DNA of 19,211 nucleotides. It comes from JACDDK01 sp035689095 (GTDB lineage Bacteria > Actinomycetota > Rubrobacteria > Rubrobacterales > Rubrobacteraceae). Shown here piece by piece: positions 14,606 through 19,211 of this stretch. Below the pieces are notes generated by a model that was not told the DNA's origin, ran no database searches, and saw nothing but the letters and a program-made list of their open reading frames with translations. Position numbers and translations under genes: made by a program. Within the stretch, counting starts at the first letter, position 1; every line of letters starts with the position of its first letter. Where the stretch lies: positions 1 to 19,211 of the forward strand of contig DASSMB010000153.1 of the NCBI GenBank assembly GCA_035689095.1. The letters run 5' to 3'.

Positions 14606-16630
14606 GTGGGCATCGCGGGCGACATAGCGCTCATCCTGATTGCGGCCTTCGTGGGAGGCGTGATCGCGCGCTGGCTCGGGCTGCCGCTCATCCTGGGCTA
14701 CATAGTGGCGGGGGTTTTCGTTGGACCGAACACTGGCGGGCCGACGGTCGGAGAGATCCACGACATCGAGCTTCTCGCGGAGATCGGGGTGGCCCTGCTC
14801 CTCTTTACCATCGGGCTGCACTTCCCGCTCGGGGAACTGGTGCCGGTGAAGCGTGTCGCTCTCATTGGGACCGCTATACAGATGGCGCTCACCATCGCTT
14901 TCGGCTACGGGCTAGGCCAATTGCTCGGCCTCGGCTGGGCGGAGGCCGTGTGGTTCGGGGCTCTTCTCTCGGTGTCGAGCACGGCGGTGGTTCTGAAGAC
15001 ACTAGACGAGCAGGGGTTTCTGAACACGCTCGCCAGCCGGGTCATCATCGGGATGCTCATAGTGCAGGACATCGCCGTGGTGCCGCTCCTGATCCTGCTG
15101 CCCGAGCTGGGCAACGTCGGCCAGGGACTCTCCCGACTCGGTATAGCGGCGCTCGAAGCCGCCGGTTTCGTCGCCGTGATGGCGGTGCTCGGCGTGCGGG
15201 TCTTCCCGTGGCTGATGGCGAAGGTCGTGGGATGGGGCTCGCGGGAGCTTTTCCTCATATCCGTCGTCGCCGTCGGGCTTGGGGTTGGCTACGGAACGTA
15301 TCTCTTCGGTCTCTCGTTCGCTTTCGGGGCCTTCATCGCCGGGATGGTCCTCTCCCAGTCGGACTACAGCCACCAGGCCCTCGCCGACATAGAGCCGCTG
15401 CGCGACGTGTTCGCCATGCTGTTCTTCGTCTCGGTCGGGATGCTAATAGACCCGGCATTCCTGTGGCGGGAGGCGGGTACGATCCTTCTGGTCGTGCTGC
15501 TCGTGTTCCTGTTCAAGGGCGCGCTGTTCGCCGGGATCACACGCTCCTTCGGGTACGGGAACATCGCCCCGTTCGCGGTGGGGCTCGGTCTCTTCCAGGT
15601 CGGGGAGTTCTCGTTCGTGCTCGCGCGCGTCGGCGTGAGCGACGGCGCCATCTCCGGCAGGCTCTACTCCATAGCCCTGACCACCGCCGTCGTCACGATG
15701 GCCCTGACGCCCTTCGCCACGCGCCTCGCGCCGGTCCTGTACCGCCGGTGGCGCGAGCGTTTCCCGAAGGAGCTTCTCACGACCTACAACCTGCCGGAGA
15801 TGGGTCTGAAAGACCACGTCGTGGTGGCCGGACACGGGAGGGTCGGGCGGTTCGTCGCGCGGATGCTGCACGGGCTCGGGCAGCCGCTCGTTGTCGTGGA
15901 CCTCAACCCGGACCGGGTGGAGGAAGCCAGGAACTCTGGGGTGCCGGTCGTCTACGGGGATGCTTCTGCGGAGCCGGTGCTGGAGGCGGCCGGGATAAAG
16001 CGGGCGCGGGTCGTGATCTGCACGGTCCCCGATCCGTTGGGCGCGCGCCTCGTCATAGAGCGCATTCGGCGGATGAGCCCGGAGATCCACATCGTCGCCC
16101 GCTCCACGACGCCGGAGCAGCTTGAGGACCTGGGGGCTCTCGGTGTCTACGAGGCGGTACAGCCGGAGTTCGAGGCGGGGCTGGAGATCGGACGCCAGGC
16201 TCTCGTTCACCTGGGCTTCGGTGCCGGAGAGGTGCATCGCTTCTCCGACCGCGTGCGCGGCGAGCTGTACGCTCCCATCTCCGACCCCGCGCGCGGCGGA
16301 CACCTCGACGGTCTGCGCCGGGCCACGGTCATGATCGAGACCGACTGGGTGGACCTGCCGGAGGAGAGCCCGCTCGCCGGACGCACCATCGGCGACCTCG
16401 CGGTGCGTACCAGGACCGGGGCATCTATAGTTGCCGTCGTGCGCGGCAGGGAGGTCTTCACCAATCCAGGACCTGAGTTCCAACTCGCCGCTGGCGACAC
16501 ACTCGGGGCGCTAGGCACCTCCGGACAGCGGAGCGCCTTCCTGGAGATGATAGAGGCGAAGCCTGATACAGAGCCTGATGAGGACCAGGAGAGGGCTTCC
16601 GTTCCCGATAAGGACCGGCCGCCGGTATAA
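14606..16630 (+). CDS. CPA2-family cation/proton antiporter with TrkA-N and TrkA-C domains (Kef-type)
   Basis: Monovalent cation/proton antiporter, most likely K+ or Na+ efflux. The 674 residues comprise a membrane domain with about 12-13 helices (1-385), including GLPLILGYIVAGVFVGP (25-41) and the VQD motif (153-155) of Kef/CPA2 proteins; a nucleotide-binding TrkA-N domain starting HVVVAGHGRVGRFVA (404-418), with D432 at the end of the second strand suggesting NAD(H) binding; and a TrkA-C domain (about 570-650). A charged tail (DTEPDEDQERASVPDKDRPP) ends the protein. GTG 14606 is chosen because it follows the nhaA stop by 3 bp and gives a complete first helix. No Shine-Dalgarno is evident, fitting translational coupling. 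KefB, KefC, YbaL and RosB homology cannot be separated here. Confidence 0.9.
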   Translation: MGIAGDIALILIAAFVGGVIARWLGLPLILGYIVAGVFVGPNTGGPTVGEIHDIELLAEIGVALLLFTIGLHFPLGELVPVKRVALIGTAIQMALTIAFGYGLGQLLGLGWAEAVWFGALLSVSSTAVVLKTLDEQGFLNTLASRVIIGMLIVQDIAVVPLLILLPELGNVGQGLSRLGIAALEAAGFVAVMAVLGVRVFPWLMAKVVGWGSRELFLISVVAVGLGVGYGTYLFGLSFAFGAFIAGMVLSQSDYSHQALADIEPLRDVFAMLFFVSVGMLIDPAFLWREAGTILLVVLLVFLFKGALFAGITRSFGYGNIAPFAVGLGLFQVGEFSFVLARVGVSDGAISGRLYSIALTTAVVTMALTPFATRLAPVLYRRWRERFPKELLTTYNLPEMGLKDHVVVAGHGRVGRFVARMLHGLGQPLVVVDLNPDRVEEARNSGVPVVYGDASAEPVLEAAGIKRARVVICTVPDPLGARLVIERIRRMSPEIHIVARSTTPEQLEDLGALGVYEAVQPEFEAGLEIGRQALVHLGFGAGEVHRFSDRVRGELYAPISDPARGGHLDGLRRATVMIETDWVDLPEESPLAGRTIGDLAVRTRTGASIVAVVRGREVFTNPGPEFQLAAGDTLGALGTSGQRSAFLEMIEAKPDTEPDEDQERASVPDKDRPPV

Positions 16631-16631
16631 T
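16626..16631 (+). promoter_or_regulatory. Consensus -10 box for a leaderless channel transcript
   Basis: A perfect TATAAT overlaps the stop codon of the upstream antiporter gene and ends 6 nt before the ATG at 16638. There is no Shine-Dalgarno. TTCCCG at 16602-16607, 18 bp upstream, is a poor -35. Confidence 0.65.
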
Positions 16632-16637
16632 CCGCGG

Positions 16638-17717
16638 ATGGCCGAGGGGAGAAGAGAGAGGGACTGGAGCGGGTTCGAGGTTGTCTTCGGCCCGGAGGGT
16701 GAGGCTGTAAGGCGCATCCGGCTGGCGATCCTGATGCTCCTGGGCATCATCGTCGTGGGGACGGCGGGATACATCACCCTCGGCTGGAGCTTCCTCGACT
16801 CGCTGTACATGACCGTCATCACCGTAGGGACCGTGGGTTTCGAGGAAGTGAATGACCTCGATAACAGCGTCGCCGGGCGATTGTGGACCATAATCCTTAT
16901 AATCAGCGGCGTCGCGGTCCTCGGTTACGCGACGACCTCGCTCGTGGCGCTGGCCGTCGAGGGCACGGTACGGAACTACTTCAGGAGCAGGCGGATGCGG
17001 GCGGAGATCAGCAAATTGAGCGGCCACTACATCCTGTGCGGATACGGCCGCGTCGGACGTCAGGTGGCCGCTGAGTTCGCTCTGGACGGCGTGCCTTTCG
17101 TCGTCATAGACCAGGACCCGAGGATCGTCGAGGAGTGCCTGGAGAGAGGCTACCTGGCTCTGCCCGGCGAGGCTTCCGACGACGGCACACTTGAGGAGGC
17201 CGGCGTCATGCGCGCCCGCGGGCTCGTCGCCGCCGTGGACTCGGACGCGGATAACGTCTTCGTCGTACTCTCGGCCCGCAAGCTCAACCCGGCTTTGCAC
17301 ATCGTCGCCCGCGCCTCCTCGGATGGGTCGGCGGCCAAGCTGGAGATAGCCGGCGCGGACCGTACCCTCTCGCCATACGCTGTCGGCGGACGCAGGCTCG
17401 CCTCGCTCGCCACGCAGCCGATGGTGGTGGACTTTCTGGACGTGGTTACGCGGGGGGAGGAGGGAATAGAGTTTCGACTGGAGGAGTTCATGGTGCCAAA
17501 GGAGCCGGCTATCGCGGACCACACCATCGGGGAGCTAAAGATCGGGGAGCGGACCGGCGCCATAGTCCTCGCGTTCCGTACCGCGGACGGCAAGTTTGAT
17601 ACGACGCCTTCGGCGGGCGACCGCCTACACGCGGGAGATACGCTCATCGTGCTCGGAAGCCGGGAGCAGATCACGCGCCTTGAGCAACTCATGCGCGGCG
17701 AGAAGATCACGGAGTAA
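16638..17717 (+). CDS. Two-helix potassium channel with RCK (TrkA-N/TrkA-C) gating domain
   Basis: Ligand-gated K+ channel of the MthK/Kch type. The ATG at 16638 is chosen over an in-frame start at 16578 inside the previous gene, because a TATAAT box lies 6 nt before it. The 359-residue protein has helix 1 (about 28-49), a pore loop with the filter TVGTVGFEE (62-70), helix 2 (about 82-106), a TrkA-N Rossmann domain from YILCGYGRVGRQVA (131-144), with D158 ending the second strand, and a TrkA-C domain (about 270-350). The filter departs from TVGYGD: aligned by the pore helix it reads TVGF followed by Glu, so the second filter glycine is replaced. This variant occurs in bacterial TrkA-linked channels as far as I recall. 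Together with the two antiporters it forms a cation-homeostasis block. Confidence 0.9.
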   Translation: MAEGRRERDWSGFEVVFGPEGEAVRRIRLAILMLLGIIVVGTAGYITLGWSFLDSLYMTVITVGTVGFEEVNDLDNSVAGRLWTIILIISGVAVLGYATTSLVALAVEGTVRNYFRSRRMRAEISKLSGHYILCGYGRVGRQVAAEFALDGVPFVVIDQDPRIVEECLERGYLALPGEASDDGTLEEAGVMRARGLVAAVDSDADNVFVVLSARKLNPALHIVARASSDGSAAKLEIAGADRTLSPYAVGGRRLASLATQPMVVDFLDVVTRGEEGIEFRLEEFMVPKEPAIADHTIGELKIGERTGAIVLAFRTADGKFDTTPSAGDRLHAGDTLIVLGSREQITRLEQLMRGEKITE

Positions 17718-18335
17718 CAGCGCCACCTCTTCGGCTGGTAGTGCTTACGGATCGCACGCAGCATCTCCTCGGTCCAGCGTCTCGTCGGCTAGCACCGGGC
17801 CGTCCGAGTCCCGGACGAACTCCTGTAGACGCGAGATGTCTTCTCTCCGGGCGAGGGCGATGTCCCGGAAGCCCATGTAGGCGGGCCGGGAGACCGGACC
17901 CATGAATGCCACCTGAACGGCCAGGAGCAGCAACGAGGCGTAGCGTTCCAGGCAGTCGGGCGAAGCGGGCGAGGAGCGCTCCGGCGCACAGGACAAGGGA
18001 CGCGGAGAATTCGGGTAGGTAGTTCTTCACCGTACGAGCTCGACCTTGCCGACGAGCAGCGCCGTCACGAGCGCGCCGAGCAGGTAAGGGACCACGAGCC
18101 ACCGCGACTCCATCCGCGACCGGACCGCCAGCACGAGGAAGGCGACGCCGCTTGCGACCATCACAGGCATGAACCCGAGCATCCCGGAGAAGCTCGAAGC
18201 GATCTGGCTCCAGCGGAACTCGTTTATGTTCGCCTTGACCGTATCTAAGAAGAAGCTGCCGCTGGTGATTGCGGTGAGCGCGCCGAGGAGGTCTGGCGCG
18301 GCCTAATGGATGTCCGCGCGCCGCTTCTTGCCCAA
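17718..18335 (-). pseudogene. Decayed GT-C membrane glycosyltransferase (mannosyltransferase-like)
   Basis: Remnants in three frames on the minus strand line up in order with a GT-C (dolichyl-phosphate-mannose-type) glycosyltransferase. Frame 1 (18302-18027) encodes SFFLDTVKANINEFRWSQ and a hydrophobic helix, then stops after KVELVR. Frame 2 continues as VKNYLPEFSASLVLCAGALL to about 17965. Frame 3 (17950-17755) gives RYASLLLLAVQVAFMGP, then REDISRLQEFVRDSDGPVL, and the last piece TEEMLRAIRKHYQPKRW lies in another frame at 17766-17730. A TTG at 18335 with GGAGGAGA seven bases before it starts a short LGKKRRADIH that ends in TAG and then runs in frame into frame 1, so the old start may be preserved with the first ~250 codons deleted. 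Intact proteins have 400-550 residues, so this is non-functional. Confidence 0.65.
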
Positions 18336-18454
18336 GCTTCTCTCCTCCGTAGTCCCACTTCTATCCTATCCGAAAACGCCAAGTCGGAGGACGTGGGGAG
18401 GTGCCCAGGAGCATCGCCGAACTCGGCGAGAAGATCGAGAGCCAGGAATAGGGC
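18336..18454. other. Spacer without a recognisable gene
   Basis: No convincing gene. On the plus strand an open frame ends at the TAG at 18449-18451, with the last 16 residues MPRSIAELGEKIESQE (GTG at 18401 with GGGGAG just upstream). The helical, charged composition looks coding, so this could be the tail of another eroded gene, but it is too short to identify. Confidence 0.3.
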
Positions 18455-19211
18455 TTACTGCGCGCGTCGCTCGTAGGCGCCGATGTCGCAACGCGAAATC
18501 CCGTCGCTGTCCCCGTCCTGTGGGCGGCGTATCCCTCGCTGATCGGTCGTCGGCGGCGTGCAGTCCCCGCGCACCGCGTCCACGGGCGGGGTGCCTCCCA
18601 CCAAAGCTATTGTCATGGTCGGGCCGCCGTTGTCCCGGAGACCCCTCGGGTCGAGGCCGGACGGGGTGTTTTGCAGGTCTGTCGCCCCGAAGCCCGTCGC
18701 GCCGCTAGTGTCGCCTATCAGGTTGTAGCCTCCGCTGGCAAAGGGACCGGAGGCGTCCGGGCCTGTGGGGGCCTGATTCTTGGCGACGATGGTGTCCCGG
18801 AGGAAGATTTTGCCACTATCCCCGCTTACTGGATTAATAACATTGTTTATGCCACCTCCATCGCTGGAGCTTCCGGAGGAGACATTACCGGAAAAGGTGC
18901 TATCCACAATCGATACGCGGCCAAGAAAGTTCTGGATGCCACCTCCACCGCCGATGAAACTGTCGGCAGTTCCGAGATCGGAATTCGCGGAAAAGGTGCT
19001 ATTCCTGACTGTCAAATTGCCCTGATTGTTACCGATGCCACCCGCGCCAGAATCGGCCTTGTTCCCGGAGAAGGTGCTGCTCTCTACCAACACCTGTCCA
19101 CGGTCGTTGGAGATGCCACCGCCGAAACCGGCGGAGTTTCCGGAGACGATGCTGTTCCTGATCACCACTGTGCCAAGGTTTTCGATGCCTCCACCACCGC
19201 TGCGCCTGCCG
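18455..19211 (-). CDS. Right-handed beta-helix, choice-of-anchor Q-type surface protein, 5'-truncated
   Basis: The frame is open to the window edge, so the N-terminus, including any signal peptide, is missing; about 252 C-terminal residues are visible. The first ~150 residues are imperfect repeats of about 25-35 residues of the form GGGI-x-N ... VxxSTFSGN, for example GGGISNDRGQVLVESSTFSGN and GGGIQNFLGRVSIVDSTFSGN, which form the coils of a parallel beta-helix. The C-terminus (TDQRGIRRPQDGDSDGISRCDIGAYE) is the typical end of choice-of-anchor Q proteins, with RDNGGPTMT before it. Such proteins are exported and displayed or shed; roles in adhesion or polysaccharide binding are proposed, but none can be assigned. 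A terminator is not evident after the stop. Confidence 0.85.
   Translation of the reverse strand, partial: GRRSGGGGIENLGTVVIRNSIVSGNSAGFGGGISNDRGQVLVESSTFSGNKADSGAGGIGNNQGNLTVRNSTFSANSDLGTADSFIGGGGGIQNFLGRVSIVDSTFSGNVSSGSSSDGGGINNVINPVSGDSGKIFLRDTIVAKNQAPTGPDASGPFASGGYNLIGDTSGATGFGATDLQNTPSGLDPRGLRDNGGPTMTIALVGGTPPVDAVRGDCTPPTTDQRGIRRPQDGDSDGISRCDIGAYERRAQ

Noticed and set aside
14212..16125. Plus-strand frame of 637 codons within nhaA and the CPA2 antiporter gene
   Set aside because: Out of frame with both recognised genes; the translation is Arg/Gly/Ala-rich with no membrane pattern.
18310..18708. Plus-strand frame of 132 codons opposite the beta-helix gene
   Set aside because: Mostly antisense to the beta-helix C-terminus, with a Ser/Arg-rich translation and no domain.
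18780..19210. Repeated units in the beta-helix gene considered as a CRISPR array
   Set aside because: The repeats are imperfect, in frame and encode GGGI-N/STFSGN coils; no constant repeat with unique spacers exists. No CRISPR, tRNA or rRNA was seen anywhere in the window.

Overview
The window is a stretch of GC-rich bacterial chromosome with dense genes, short spacers, several GTG/TTG starts and frequent ATA codons. Gene content (signal peptides but no outer-membrane genes, a cydDC-cydAB cluster, an actinobacterial-type NhaA with an extended central loop, SigA-like leaderless promoters) suggests a Gram-positive actinobacterium, most plausibly a Rubrobacter relative. That placement is inference; no rRNA or tRNA is present to anchor it.

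Layout. (1) 1-3782, plus strand: a catabolic/transport operon with the C-terminal part of a hydantoinase/carbamoylase-family amidase, an M20D amidohydrolase, a 66-residue DUF3311-type membrane protein and a sodium:solute symporter, the last two coupled by an ATGA overlap. It probably imports and deacylates or decarbamoylates amino-acid-like compounds. (2) 3871-4891: a small secreted protein of unknown function and a convergent secreted N-acetylmuramoyl-L-alanine amidase, separated by a perfect 11-bp-stem terminator. (3) 5088-5912: a DpnA-like beta-class DNA adenine methyltransferase with no restriction partner nearby. (4) 5982-12013: the cytochrome bd module in the order cydD-cydC-cydA-cydB. 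(5) 12010-13278: a convergent Yip1-type membrane protein and a YfcE-like phosphodiesterase. (6) 13319-17717: a cation-homeostasis block with NhaA, a CPA2 (Kef-type) antiporter with TrkA domains, and a TrkA-gated potassium channel. (7) 17718-18335, minus strand: a badly decayed GT-C membrane glycosyltransferase. (8) 18455-19211, minus strand: the C-terminal part of a right-handed beta-helix (choice-of-anchor Q) protein running off the window.

The most striking structure is a pair of near-identical 16-bp palindromes, TGATCA-N4-TGATCA. One lies upstream of cydD and one upstream of cydA, each overlapping the stop codon of the preceding gene. They look like operators of one regulator governing assembly (cydDC) and structural (cydAB) genes. 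Each holds two GATC sites 10 bp apart, and the gene immediately before the first encodes a methyltransferase resembling GATC methylases. This raises a testable but unproven idea of methylation-sensitive control of cytochrome bd.

A second pattern is a TANNNT -10 box exactly 6 nt before the start codon, with no Shine-Dalgarno, for the methyltransferase, nhaA and the potassium channel. This is the signature of leaderless transcripts.
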